Shown: positions 16,053 to 25,037, counted from the first letter of the stretch. The stretch is 29,191 nt of DNA from Prevotellaceae bacterium UBA6398 (GCA_002437495.1 DJQA01000010.1:1-29191); one strand, 5' to 3'. Notes: a model not told the origin generated them from the letters alone. Made by a program: numbers and translations.

Positions 16053-16394
16053 CAAGCCGCATCCGATGCTTCAACTTTCTCAAATAGTTTTGGTGGCCTC
16101 AAAAAGAACATCGGGTGTCTTATTGGCATGGAACGCCTGTCCGGTAATGTGGGGGTAATCTGCCCTATATAGCCGCCCTTAAAATGAAACCTTTTGTTTG
16201 ATTATCAACGATAATAATACATTGCGCAAGTTTGCAGGCTTTTGTATCTTTACATGCATAAAGCTTGCAGATTTTTATTGTTAACACGGTCGGTGATGCA
16301 CCTTACTTATTCGGCAATCATACCGATGTGCGACTTGCCAATTCTCAAGCATTTTCTCAGGCAGTATGAAGAAAGAGTTGCCGGGCGGCGGAGT
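16053..16394. other. Intergenic stretch after the capsule locus
   Basis: No gene recognised; short open frames here have no family resemblance. A long-range pairing of CCGATG near 16064 with CATCGG near 16108 has no T-run, so no convincing terminator is seen. Confidence 0.4.
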
Positions 16395-16457
16395 GATTTT
16401 CTACATCAGACATTATTTTTCCTACGTCCCATGTAATTTTTTCTACATCAAATATAA
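16395..16457. repeat. 21-bp tandem repeat array, copy B (3 units) of the dispersed element
   Basis: Units at 16395-16415, 16416-16436 and 16437-16457, each T-run plus a core like CTACATCAGACAT. They are followed by ttttcgcgatgtttgggg, the same junction as copies A and C, and then by a GCATACGCCC repeat 50 bp on. It is in the same orientation as the other copies and lies upstream of purL. Confidence 0.72.
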
Positions 16458-16508
16458 TTTTCGCGATGTTTGGGGAAAGTTTTCCGTTTCGAATTTGTGC
16501 ATTTGCAT

Positions 16509-16535
16509 GGGCGCATTGCATACGCCCTGTACGCC
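16509..16535. repeat. GCATACGCCC palindromic repeat (REP-like), copy 2
   Basis: GGGCG and CGCCC arms around GCATTGCATA, followed by TGTACGCC, the same tail as at 20961 and 21111. It is the second half of composite element B. Confidence 0.6.
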
Positions 16536-16829
16536 ACCGCCAAAAGCGCTCTTTCGGCCTTTAAAAGAAAATCCGCGATATGCTGCTTCCTTTGCAACAT
16601 ATATGAGCATGAACATGCCGTTGAACCGGAGTTTTTAAGGGACAACTGTATATGTGTTTCGTATGCTGAATGTGCCGTTGCAAGATGTTAAGCGTGCGGT
16701 GGCGGAATTTGTGCCAAGGAAAGATTGCAACGCCGATAAGTGTAAGTGAATGCCGTCGATGCGGTGCAGCCACATATTTCTGAAGTAAGAATAGTTCCCG
16801 AATGTTTTTACTGTGTCGGGCTAAAATGT

Positions 16830-16837
16830 TAATTTTG
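16830..16837 (+). promoter_or_regulatory. Candidate -7 promoter element (TAATTTTG) of purL
   Basis: Exact TAnnTTTG match ending 35 bp before the purL ATG, which would leave a short leader of about 30 nt. A T-rich GTTTTTA about 20 bp upstream may serve as the -33 region. No riboswitch-like structure is apparent in the leader. Confidence 0.45.
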
Positions 16838-16872
16838 CACCATATTATACAGTATTCTATACACATCTCGAT

Positions 16873-19800
16873 ATGATAGTATTTTTCAAGGTTCCGTGCG
16901 GGAATGTGATTGCCGCCGGAGTTAAAGGTTGTCTTGGCAAGGTTGACGAGGATAAACTTTGCTGGCTTTTCGGCGGTGCCGAGCGCATGGCAGACGAAAA
17001 ACTCGGAGGCTTTTATGTTGGTCCGCGTCGCGAAATGATTACACCGTGGAGCACAAATGCGGTTGAGATAACCCAAAACATGAACATTGCGGGAGTGGAG
17101 CGCATAGAGGAGTATTTCCCCGTTGAAAACGAAAGCGCCACCTACGACCCCATGCTCCAAAGAATGTATAAAGGGCTTGACCAGGATGTGTTCACAACCG
17201 ACCGCAAGCCCGAGCCAATAGAGTATATCGGGAACATAGAGGAATATAACGAACGCGAAGGGCTTGCACTTTCGCCCGAGGAAATAGAGTATTTGCACAA
17301 GGTTGAAGGGCAGTTGGGGCGCAAGCTCACCGATAGTGAAGTGTTCGGCTTTGCACAGATTAATTCGGAGCATTGCCGCCATAAGATTTTCGGCGGCACG
17401 TTCATAATCAACGGCAAGGAGATGCCGTCATCGCTTTTCGCGCTGATTAAGAAGACCACAAAGGAAAATCCGCATCACATAATATCTGCCTATAAAGACA
17501 ATGTGGCTTTCGCGCAAGGTCCGGTGGTGGAGCAGTTCGCTCCCAAGGAGCATGCCACGAGCGATTATTTTGTGGTGAAAGATATTGAGAGTGTTATTTC
17601 GCTGAAAGCCGAGACACATAATTTCCCCACCACGGTGGAGCCTTTCAACGGTGCGTCAACGGGCACCGGCGGTGAGATACGCGACCGCATGGGTGGCGGC
17701 GTAGGCTCGTGGCCGATAGCGGGAACGGCGGTTTACATGACTGCCTATCCGCGCCTTGAGGGCGGCAGAAGCTGGGAGAATGTGCTGCCTGTTAGAAAAT
17801 GGCTTTATCAAACCCCCGAACAGATACTTATCAAAGCCTCCAACGGTGCATCGGATTTCGGAAATAAGTTCGGTCAGCCGCTTATTGCCGGTTCGGTGCT
17901 TACTTTCGAACACCGCGAAAACGGTGAGAAGTATGGCTACGACAAGGTTATAATGCTTGCCGGCGGCGTGGGTTACGGCACAAAGCGCGACTGCCTCAAA
18001 AAAGAACCAAAGAAAGGAAACAAGATAGTCGTTGTGGGTGGCGACAACTACCGCATAGGCCTTGGCGGCGGCTCGGTATCATCGGTTGACACAGGGCGTT
18101 ACTCAAGCGGCATAGAGCTTAACGCCGTGCAGCGTGCTAACCCCGAAATGCAGAAACGCGCCAACAATCTTGTGCGAGCCTTGTGCGAGGAGGACGTAAA
18201 CCCTGTAGTTTCAATCCACGACCATGGAAGCGCGGGACACGTTAACTGCCTTTCCGAGCTTGTTGGCGAATGCGGCGGAAAAATTGATATGACAAAACTT
18301 CCCATAGGCGACCCCACGCTTTCGTCGAAGGAGATAATTGCCAATGAAAGCCAGGAACGCATGGGACTTCTTATTGACGAGGAACATATAGAACACGTAA
18401 GGAAAATTGCCGAGCGCGAGCGCGCCCCGCTGTATGTGGTTGGCGAAACCACGGGCGATGCGCATTTTTCGTTTGTGCAGGGCGATGGTGTGAAGCCTTT
18501 CGACCTTGACGTGGCGCAGATGTTCGGGCATTCTCCGAAGACCGTTATGAAAGACGAGACTGTGGAACGCCATTACAAGGATGCACAATACGACAGCGCA
18601 AAGTTTCTTGAATATTTGAAGACGGTTCTCCACCTTGAGGCCGTGGCTTGTAAAGATTGGCTCACAAACAAGGTTGACCGTTCCGTAACCGGAAAAATAG
18701 CGCGCCAGCAGTGTGTGGGCGAACTTCAATTGCCTTTGTCAGACTGCGGTGTTGTAGCTCTCGATTACCGTTTCCATAAGGGTATAGCCACAGCCCTCGG
18801 TCATGCGCCGCAGGCCGGACTTATATCTCCGGCGGCGGGTTCGCGCCTGTCGGTTGCCGAGGCCTTGACAAACATTGTATTCGCTCCGATAGAGGAGGGC
18901 CTTGACGGAATTTCGCTTTCGGCAAATTGGATGTGGCCATGTCGCTCGCAAAAGGGCGAGGATGCGCGTCTTTACGAAGCCGTGAAGGCTTTGAGCGATT
19001 TTTGCTGCGCTTTGAAGATAAACGTGCCTACGGGAAAAGACTCGCTTTCGCTTTCACAGCAGTACCCTGACGGAGAGAAGATAATATCTCCGGGAACTGT
19101 TATTGTTTCGGCAGGGGCCGAGGTGAGCGATGTGAGGAACATAACTTCGCCGGTTGTTGTAAACAACAGCGACACCACGCTTCTGCACATAGCTTTCAGC
19201 AAGTCGGCGTTGCAGCTTGGCGGTTCGGCGTTTTTCCAGTCGCTCGGTGCGGTTGGTAGCGAAGCCCCGCAGGTGGACGATGCGCAATATTTCCGTGCGG
19301 TGTTCAACGCTATTCAAACAATAGAGAAAAAAGGTTTTGCGCTTGCGGGGCATGACGTTTCGGCGGGCGGTCTCATAACCTGTTTGCTCGAAATGTGCTT
19401 CTCCAACACAAAGGGCGGTATGAACATATCCCTTGACGCTTTTGCCGAAAAGGATTTGGTCAAGCTTCTGTTTGCCGAAAATCCCGCAGTGGTGCTTCAA
19501 GTGGCAAATTCAAGCCTCGGCGAAGTTAAGGCCACACTCGCAAATGCCTGCGTGCAGTTTGTAGCGCTCGGAAGTCCTTCTGCTGAACGCACCATAAAGC
19601 TTGAGAAAGACGGCAAGACTTTTGAGCTTGACATTGACGAGCTTCGCGACGAATGGTATGATACGTCTTACCGGCTCGACACCAAGCAAAGTTTCAACGG
19701 CTGCGCCAAGGAGCGTTTCGATAACTACAAGAACATTCCCCTCGATATAAAATATCCCCACCATTTCAAAGGCACGCTTGCAAGCCTCGGCATAGATGCC

Positions 19801-20574
19801 GACCGCAGGAAACCTTCGGGAGTGCGTGCCGCGATAATACGCGAAAAGGGTACGAACGGCGAAAGAGAGATGGCATACGTGCTTTATCTTGCGGGTTTCG
19901 ACGTTAAGGATGTTATGATGACCGACCTTGTGAGCGGACGCGAAACCCTTGACGATATAAACATGATTGTTTTCTGCGGAGGTTTTTCAAACAGCGACGT
20001 GCTCGGTTCGGCAAAGGGCTGGGCAGGGGCTTTTCTATACAATCCCAAGGCAAAGGCAGCACTCGACCGTTTTTATTCGCGCAAGGACACTCTTTCGCTC
20101 GGTGTTTGCAACGGTTGCCAGCTAATGGTTGAGCTTAACCTTATAACCCCCGACCACAAAAAACGCTCCCACCTGCTGCACAACAATTCCCGCAAGTTCG
20201 AGAGCAATTTCGTTGGCGTTGACATAGAAAAGAACGATAGCGTGATGTTCGGCTCACTGTCCGGCTCAAAGCTCGGTTTGTGGGTGGCTCACGGCGAGGG
20301 GCATTTCTCGCTTCCCGAGCCCGAAAGTGCGTATAACATCGTAATGAAATACTCCTACGACAAATATCCCGCAAACCCCAACGGTTCCGACTACAACACC
20401 GCCGGAATTGCGAGCGCGGACGGCCGCCACGTGGCTATGATGCCCCACCCGGAAAGGGCTTTCCTGCCGTGGCAGTGCGCATACAGTCCGTCTGACCGCC
20501 AGAACGACGAAATCACGCCGTGGGTCGAGGCTTTTGTCAACGCGCGCAAATGGGTTGAGGAGCATACAAAGTAA
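16873..20574 (+). CDS. purL: Phosphoribosylformylglycinamidine synthase (single-chain FGAR amidotransferase)
   Basis: Fourth step of purine synthesis: converts FGAR, glutamine and ATP to FGAM in the cytoplasm. At 1233 residues it is the large fused form with all parts: an N-terminal PurS-like domain (residues 1 to about 140), two AIRS-like ATP-binding halves (SEHCRHKIFGG near residue 168, ETHNFPTTVEPFNGASTGTG near 250, and AGHDVSAGGL near 830), and a C-terminal class I glutaminase. The glutaminase nucleophile is Cys1079 (GVCNGCQL), with His1192 and Glu1194 in MMPHPERAF. GC-rich codon use differs clearly from the capsule genes. A TAnnTTTG element precedes it and a strong terminator lies 98 bp after the stop. 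It is bracketed by composite repeats B and C. Confidence 0.98.
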   Translation: MIVFFKVPCGNVIAAGVKGCLGKVDEDKLCWLFGGAERMADEKLGGFYVGPRREMITPWSTNAVEITQNMNIAGVERIEEYFPVENESATYDPMLQRMYKGLDQDVFTTDRKPEPIEYIGNIEEYNEREGLALSPEEIEYLHKVEGQLGRKLTDSEVFGFAQINSEHCRHKIFGGTFIINGKEMPSSLFALIKKTTKENPHHIISAYKDNVAFAQGPVVEQFAPKEHATSDYFVVKDIESVISLKAETHNFPTTVEPFNGASTGTGGEIRDRMGGGVGSWPIAGTAVYMTAYPRLEGGRSWENVLPVRKWLYQTPEQILIKASNGASDFGNKFGQPLIAGSVLTFEHRENGEKYGYDKVIMLAGGVGYGTKRDCLKKEPKKGNKIVVVGGDNYRIGLGGGSVSSVDTGRYSSGIELNAVQRANPEMQKRANNLVRALCEEDVNPVVSIHDHGSAGHVNCLSELVGECGGKIDMTKLPIGDPTLSSKEIIANESQERMGLLIDEEHIEHVRKIAERERAPLYVVGETTGDAHFSFVQGDGVKPFDLDVAQMFGHSPKTVMKDETVERHYKDAQYDSAKFLEYLKTVLHLEAVACKDWLTNKVDRSVTGKIARQQCVGELQLPLSDCGVVALDYRFHKGIATALGHAPQAGLISPAAGSRLSVAEALTNIVFAPIEEGLDGISLSANWMWPCRSQKGEDARLYEAVKALSDFCCALKINVPTGKDSLSLSQQYPDGEKIISPGTVIVSAGAEVSDVRNITSPVVVNNSDTTLLHIAFSKSALQLGGSAFFQSLGAVGSEAPQVDDAQYFRAVFNAIQTIEKKGFALAGHDVSAGGLITCLLEMCFSNTKGGMNISLDAFAEKDLVKLLFAENPAVVLQVANSSLGEVKATLANACVQFVALGSPSAERTIKLEKDGKTFELDIDELRDEWYDTSYRLDTKQSFNGCAKERFDNYKNIPLDIKYPHHFKGTLASLGIDADRRKPSGVRAAIIREKGTNGEREMAYVLYLAGFDVKDVMMTDLVSGRETLDDINMIVFCGGFSNSDVLGSAKGWAGAFLYNPKAKAALDRFYSRKDTLSLGVCNGCQLMVELNLITPDHKKRSHLLHNNSRKFESNFVGVDIEKNDSVMFGSLSGSKLGLWVAHGEGHFSLPEPESAYNIVMKYSYDKYPANPNGSDYNTAGIASADGRHVAMMPHPERAFLPWQCAYSPSDRQNDEITPWVEAFVNARKWVEEHTK

Positions 20575-20672
20575 AAAGGCCGCGAAACAGGGCATTTTGC
20601 ATGTGGCTGCCAAATCGGCTGTAACGATATAGGGTGTTTGTGCGGCGAAAGGCGCAACTCCTGCATAATAAG

Positions 20673-20715
20673 CCGCGCAATTTGGGCGTTTGTCCCGGGT
20701 TGCGCGGTTTTTTTT
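20673..20715 (+). terminator. Rho-independent terminator downstream of purL
   Basis: Outer stem CCGCGCAA (20673-20680) pairs with TTGCGCGG (20700-20707), with an inner GGG/CCC pairing inside the loop, followed by eight T (20708-20715). Clear intrinsic terminator for + strand transcription. Confidence 0.88.
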
Positions 20716-20829
20716 GTTTCCGGCCCTCGGTTCGTGAACTGCCGCAAATTTGCAATGTAATGATTAACAAAGAAATATTTGATTTGAACAATGCTTTGCA
20801 AGTTGTTGTTTTTCAGATAATTGTAAATG

Positions 20830-20913
20830 GTGAAAAAAGGTCTGATGTAGTTTGAATTATATCAGACATAATTTTTCCTACATGGGACATAGTTTTTCCC
20901 ATGTCCCATGTAA
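20830..20913. repeat. 21-bp tandem repeat array, copy C (4 units) of the dispersed element
   Basis: Units at 20830-20850, 20851-20871, 20872-20892 and 20893-20913. The first two are nearly identical to the first two units of copy A (TCTGAT...ATCAGA near-palindrome at 20841-20866). The last two form a perfect hairpin with 11-bp arms, 20880-20890 (ACATGGGACAT) and 20901-20911, and a 10-nt loop. They are followed by ttttcgcgat and the GCATACGCCC repeats. Confidence 0.75.
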
Positions 20914-20941
20914 TTTTCGCGATAATGGTTTTGCGCCATTT

Positions 20942-21131
20942 GTAGGGGCGTGTGGCATACGCCCTGTACGCCATCGCATGAACCACATCGCAAACCGCCG
21001 CCGCTGCATAGCATAATTTGCGTACTTCGGGCGTATGCCATACGCCCCTACGGCGGTGCAAATCATCGGATGGTAGGATATTTTGAGTTTGCGCGGCGTA
21101 TGGCATAGCCCTGTACGCCATCGCATGAACC
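20942..21131. repeat. Cluster of three GCATACGCCC palindromic repeats with a 24-bp direct repeat
   Basis: Repeat copies lie at 20942-20972, 21029-21051 (perfect 9-bp arms GGGCGTATG/CATACGCCC at 21029-21047) and 21093-21119. The middle one extends to CCCCTAC on one side. A 24-bp identical segment beginning gccctgtacgcc occurs at 20961-20984 and 21108-21131. The stretch holds no gene; minus-strand open frames across it are composed of repeat sequence. Confidence 0.7.
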
Positions 21132-21260
21132 GCACTACACAGATAACAAACCACTGCGGCACGTAGGGAAAAATAGTACACTAAAAGCGGTGCAATGTTT
21201 TGCAGGGAGGGTGGTTTTGCGTAATTTCGCAACATAAAAACTTAATTTCATAGCAAAATA

Positions 21261-22259
21261 ATGAAACGCAGGAAATTCTTGGAGCTTTGCGCAACCATGG
21301 CCGCTGCGCCCTTGATGCCCGCCAAGCTGTTTGCCGCCTTTGACGATAGCAAACGCCCACGCTTGCTTGCGCCGTTGAACATAAAGAGCATAACGATAAA
21401 GCTGAATTGCGAGAAGGCTTTTTCTGCACTCCACATATCCGACACGCATCTTTCTCTTGTCGACAACCGCGACAACGACCGCAAGATGAAGCTCGCCGCA
21501 GCGCGAAGCCGCATCTTCCCGAACGCGGAACACTATCTTGACGCTGCGGTGGACTATGCCAAACGGAACGACATGGTGCTGATACACACCGGCGACCTCA
21601 TAGACTTTACGAGCGAAAGAAACCTTGACTGCGCGTCGGCGCACATAATGGGCGACAACGTGATAGCTTCGGCGGGCAACCACGAGTATTCGCAGTATGT
21701 GGGCGAGGCAAAGGAGGACGAGGCTTACAAGCGCCGGAGCTACGCTGCGGTGCAGGAGGCGTTTCCCAACAATCTCGTATTTTACTCAAAGGTGGTTAAC
21801 GGGGTAAACTTCGTGGCCATTGACGACGTTTACTATAGCGTTACCGAGCGTCAGCACGAACTTGTGGAGCAGGAAATGAAGAAGGGATTGCCGGTGGTTT
21901 TGCTTTGCCACGTGCCGCTATATACCCCCAAACATTGCGAGTATGCCACGAAGCGCAACGACAATGGGGCGGCATACGTTACAGGTGCGCCGCTGAGCGT
22001 AACTTCAACCTATAAAGCAGACCCAACCCTGCCCGAGGACCGGCAATGGCGAAATCGCGGTGTGCAGCAAAGGGCCGACAAACCCACACTCGAATTTGTT
22101 AAGTGGCTCAAAGAGCAGCGGCAGCTCAAGGCAATTCTCTGCGGGCATTGCCACTATTTTTACGAGGAGCGTTTTTCGCCCACGGCAATGCAGTATATAG
22201 TGGGCGCAAATTACAATGGCGATGCCTACAACGTGAGGTTTGAAGGCTGGACGCTGTAA
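21261..22259 (+). CDS. Exported calcineurin-like metallophosphoesterase
   Basis: A 332-residue phosphoesterase of the calcineurin-like superfamily, probably exported. The N-terminus MKRRKFLELCATMAAAPLMP has a twin-arginine-like RRKFLE followed by an alanine-rich segment and an AKLFAAF cleavage-like region. All dimetal motifs are present in order: ISDTH (about residue 59), HTGDLID (about 112), AGNHEY (about 138), LLCHVPLY (about 214) and GHCHYF (about 293). The substrate is unknown; such proteins act on phosphomonoesters, diesters or nucleotides. Transcribed alone after the repeat cluster and convergent with hflX. GC-rich codon use matches purL. Confidence 0.9.
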   Translation: MKRRKFLELCATMAAAPLMPAKLFAAFDDSKRPRLLAPLNIKSITIKLNCEKAFSALHISDTHLSLVDNRDNDRKMKLAAARSRIFPNAEHYLDAAVDYAKRNDMVLIHTGDLIDFTSERNLDCASAHIMGDNVIASAGNHEYSQYVGEAKEDEAYKRRSYAAVQEAFPNNLVFYSKVVNGVNFVAIDDVYYSVTERQHELVEQEMKKGLPVVLLCHVPLYTPKHCEYATKRNDNGAAYVTGAPLSVTSTYKADPTLPEDRQWRNRGVQQRADKPTLEFVKWLKEQRQLKAILCGHCHYFYEERFSPTAMQYIVGANYNGDAYNVRFEGWTL

Positions 22260-22275
22260 GCCACGGAAAAAGTAG

Positions 22276-22300
22276 CGCCGCAGCCCAACGGACTGCGGCG
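22276..22300. terminator. Likely bidirectional terminator between the metallophosphoesterase and hflX
   Basis: Stem CGCCGCAG (22276-22283) with CTGCGGCG (22293-22300) and a 9-nt loop, between two convergent genes. The T-runs are poor (GTTTATT on the + side; AAAAAG upstream gives CTTTTT for the minus side), so efficiency is better supported for hflX. Confidence 0.65.
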
Positions 22301-22304
22301 GCGT

Positions 22305-23558
22305 TTATTCTTCATCGTATTTTGGGTAAAGAAAATCGTTGTAGGGGTATTTTTGCACGTGCAGATACCTAACCTTGTCGTAGAGCATCTGCTTGAATGT
22401 GTCGATGTTGGTGCGCTGTTTCGCGGAAATGAAAATGCAGTCGCCTTCCATTTTAGCCATCCATGTGCGCTGCAACTCATCGAGTGATATGTTCTTTTCG
22501 GTTGAGGGCGTTAGGTCGTCCTCCTCCTTTTGTTCCCAACTGTAAGCGTCAACTTTGTTGAAAACGAGTATTGTGGGCTTTTCGGCACAGCCCAAGTCCC
22601 CGAGTGTCTTGTTAACCACGTCAATCTGCTCGGCAAAGTCGGGGTGGGAAACGTCAACCACGTGAATAAGTAGGTCTGCCTCTCTCACCTCGTCGAGCGT
22701 GCTCTTGAACGAGTCAACAAGGTCGGTGGGTATTTTGCGTATAAATCCCACGGTGTCGCACAGCAGGAAAGGCAGGTTCTCGATAACTACTTTCCTGACA
22801 GTGGTGTCGAGCGTGGCAAACAGTTTGTTTTCGGCGAAGACCTCCGTTTTTGCAAGCAGGTTTATTATTGTGCTTTTCCCCACGTTGGTGTATCCCACGA
22901 GTGCTGCACGTATCATTCTTCCGCGTCCGCTGCGTTGCGTGGTTTTCTGTTTGTCGATTTCGGAAAGTCGGTGTTTGAGCAGCGCCATGCGGTTGAGTAT
23001 TATTCGGCGGTCCATTTCAAGCTGCGTCTCGCCCGGTCCGCGCAGTCCCACCGAGCCTTTGCCGCCGCCCGAACCCGAGCCGCCGCCCTGGCGTTCAAGG
23101 TGCGTCCACATTCTTTGCAATCGCGGCAGCATGTATTTATATTGCGCAAGTTCCACCTGTGTTTTGGCGGTGGCGGTTTGCGCTCTCATGGCGAATATGT
23201 CGAGAATGAGCGATGTGCGGTCGAGAATTTTCACCTGCAGTTCCTTCTCGATGTTGCGTATCTGCTTTGCCGACAGCTCGTCATCGAATATCGCCATACT
23301 GATTTCGCGCCCCTCTTCGGCTTCGTTTTTAATGTATTTGCCTATTTCCTCGAGCTTGCCCGAACCCACGTATGTAACGGCGTGGGGCTGCACAATCTTC
23401 TGTGTGAAACGCTTCACGGTTCTCACTCCTGCGGTTTCGGCAAGAAATTCAAGCTCATCGAGATATTCCTCGGTCTTTTTTTCGGTTTGCCTTTCGGTTG
23501 TGAGCCCTACTAGAATGGCGGTCTCTTCCTTTTGTGCGCTGTATATGTAATCTTTCAT
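22305..23558 (-). CDS. hflX: GTPase HflX, ribosome-associated
   Basis: GTPase that binds the 50S subunit and rescues or splits stalled ribosomes. The 417-residue product has the N-terminal HflX domain (HAVTYVGSGKLEEI near residue 60, the glycine-rich SGSGGGKGSVGLRGPGETQL linker near residues 160-179) and the G domain: GYTNVGKST (222-230), DTVGF (268-272), NKVD (334-337) and ISAK (near 384). The ATG at 23558 opens MKDYIYSAQKEETAILVGL. An in-frame ATG 28 codons upstream would overlap the promoter-like element at 23582-23589, so the shorter form was chosen. It is the only convincing minus-strand gene in the window, divergent from the envelope cluster. Confidence 0.95.
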   Translation of the reverse strand: MKDYIYSAQKEETAILVGLTTERQTEKKTEEYLDELEFLAETAGVRTVKRFTQKIVQPHAVTYVGSGKLEEIGKYIKNEAEEGREISMAIFDDELSAKQIRNIEKELQVKILDRTSLILDIFAMRAQTATAKTQVELAQYKYMLPRLQRMWTHLERQGGGSGSGGGKGSVGLRGPGETQLEMDRRIILNRMALLKHRLSEIDKQKTTQRSGRGRMIRAALVGYTNVGKSTIINLLAKTEVFAENKLFATLDTTVRKVVIENLPFLLCDTVGFIRKIPTDLVDSFKSTLDEVREADLLIHVVDVSHPDFAEQIDVVNKTLGDLGCAEKPTILVFNKVDAYSWEQKEEDDLTPSTEKNISLDELQRTWMAKMEGDCIFISAKQRTNIDTFKQMLYDKVRYLHVQKYPYNDFLYPKYDEE

Positions 23559-23581
23559 CTGCTGGCTGGAAATTGTAAGCG

Positions 23582-23589
23582 CAAAATTA
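23582..23589 (-). promoter_or_regulatory. Candidate -7 promoter element of hflX (TAATTTTG on the minus strand)
   Basis: Exact TAnnTTTG match on the minus strand, 23 bp upstream of the chosen ATG, implying a leader of about 15 nt. It supports the 23558 start. A one-mismatch element (TAATATTG, 23642-23649) on the + strand could serve the divergent gene. Confidence 0.42.
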
Positions 23590-23664
23590 GCAAATTCCTT
23601 TGAATTTGGCTTCTGCCGTGCTGTATGTCGCTGAAAATTCATAATATTGCATTATAAAACTTGT

Positions 23665-24318
23665 ATGGAAATGAAGAAGGTTCTGTTGTTTTTGTTTGCT
23701 TTGTTGTGGGCTTGCAACGTTGCGTTGGCGCAGCAGGCGCAGGTGGAAAGGCGTTCCCGGATTCCTTTTGCCTACAAAGATTTCAAGGATGGCAAAATCG
23801 AGTTTGCTTTTGGCAAAGACAAGATATACAAGACCAATATTTTTCTGAAAGACGCTTCACTGCTTTACAAGAAAGACACAACGGTGATGAAAGCGAACCT
23901 TTTCGGGGTTATCTCGGTGGATTTCGGCGATGCCGTTTACCGCAAGACGGGCGAGCGAATGGGCAAGGTGCTCGAACACAGTGGTGATGTGTATCTTACC
24001 GTGGTAACAACCATCGACGTGGATCGTATGAGGCAGGAAGAACGCAGCGGAAGGAACTCCACGTTTCTTGACCTGCCCGAGTTAAACCTGTTTATTGACA
24101 CCAATGCCGACTATTGGGCCAACGGCGAAGGAAGCTCGTGGCCGTTGAAAGACGAATACTTTTTCGTGATTAAGGGCGAGGCAATTCCCGCCGCAGAGAA
24201 AATTGTGAAAAAGCGCATTCGTGCCGACAAGAAAAACGATTTCAAGGAGTTGATGAAGAACAGAAAATGGAGTTGGAAGGACGCAAACTCATTGAAAGTG
24301 CTTTTGAACTATTTTTGA
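23665..24318 (+). CDS. Secreted protein of unknown function
   Basis: A 217-residue protein with a clear signal peptide (KKVLLFLFALLWACNVALAQ, cleavage after AQ or ALA), so it acts in the periplasm or at the cell surface. The mature part is rich in beta-type segments and lysine (KDGKIEFAFGKDKIYKTNIF; FGVISVDFGDAVYRKTGERM). It has no motif I can assign and no catalytic pattern that stands out. An alternative ATG lies 6 bp downstream at 23671; an in-frame TTG at 23647 is less likely. It begins a run of six closely spaced + strand genes and precedes the DUF4230 lipoprotein by 15 bp, suggesting a shared envelope function. Confidence 0.8.
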   Translation: MEMKKVLLFLFALLWACNVALAQQAQVERRSRIPFAYKDFKDGKIEFAFGKDKIYKTNIFLKDASLLYKKDTTVMKANLFGVISVDFGDAVYRKTGERMGKVLEHSGDVYLTVVTTIDVDRMRQEERSGRNSTFLDLPELNLFIDTNADYWANGEGSSWPLKDEYFFVIKGEAIPAAEKIVKKRIRADKKNDFKELMKNRKWSWKDANSLKVLLNYF

Positions 24319-24333
24319 ACCATCAAACAGAAC

Positions 24334-25035
24334 ATGATGTCTTCGAAAATAAATAGGCTTTTAGTAATATTTTTCTGCGCTGCGCTTGCCGCGCTTGTCT
24401 CGTGCGGTAATAAGTCGGCGGAAAAGAATGCTGCCGGCGTGGCAAGGCAGCAAATAGACACGGTTTCCGTTTTGTGCAGCAGCATATCCGATTGCGCGCG
24501 TTTGGCAACGACTGAATATCGCATACACAAGATTGTTGCTTTTGACGACAGGATTGTTGTGCGCGGAAAGATATTCTCCCAACCGTTCAGCAGGGAAATT
24601 CCCATGGGCGACCGCAAGATAGCGATTCCTATCGACGTAACGCTTAGGGGATATGTTGACTTTGCCGATTTCGGGAAGGACAACATAAAAAGGCGCGGCG
24701 GAAAAATCACCGTAACACTCCCCGACCCGCAGATAATGATAAGCGCATCGAAAATAGACCACAAGGGCGTGAAGAAAATCGTTGACCCCCTGCGCTCGAA
24801 CTTCAAGCAGGAGGAAATAGAAACCTACACGCGCCAGGGAATGGACAGCATAGCAATGGCTATTCCCCAACTTGGCATAGTTGAGGCGGCGCGCGTTAGC
24901 GCGGCGCAGGTGCTTGTGCCAATAATAAGAGAGATGGGATATGCCGAAAGCGATATAACGATACAGTTCCGCCCGGCGGTGAGCGACAGAACCATACTTC
25001 ATTGGGCGGACATCGAGCAACTATTGAAAAGGTGA
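24334..25035 (+). CDS. DUF4230 lipoprotein
   Basis: A 233-residue lipoprotein with a type II signal sequence (INRLLVIFFCAALAALVSCG, lipidated Cys24) followed by a DUF4230 domain. Features typical of the family are the opening DxV..L.xxIxxxAxLxTxEYxixKIV (here ISDCARLATTEYRIHKIVAF), a central IPIDVTLRGYVDFADF segment near residue 100, and VTLPDPQIMIS near 125. The conserved late segment containing QLGIVEAARVSAAQVLVPII follows. The function of the family is unknown; lipidation suggests envelope attachment. The next gene, also DUF4230, starts 2 bp after this stop, indicating coupling and probable partnership. Confidence 0.85.
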   Translation: MMSSKINRLLVIFFCAALAALVSCGNKSAEKNAAGVARQQIDTVSVLCSSISDCARLATTEYRIHKIVAFDDRIVVRGKIFSQPFSREIPMGDRKIAIPIDVTLRGYVDFADFGKDNIKRRGGKITVTLPDPQIMISASKIDHKGVKKIVDPLRSNFKQEEIETYTRQGMDSIAMAIPQLGIVEAARVSAAQVLVPIIREMGYAESDITIQFRPAVSDRTILHWADIEQLLKR

Positions 25036-25037
25036 GC

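Noticed and set aside
16242..16638. Short + strand frames upstream of purL
   Set aside because: They run through the 21-bp array and the palindromic repeat, and have no homology-like features.
22699..23550. Long + strand open frame opposite hflX
   Set aside because: It is antisense to a clearly conserved GTPase and has a low-complexity, serine-rich translation with no family resemblance.
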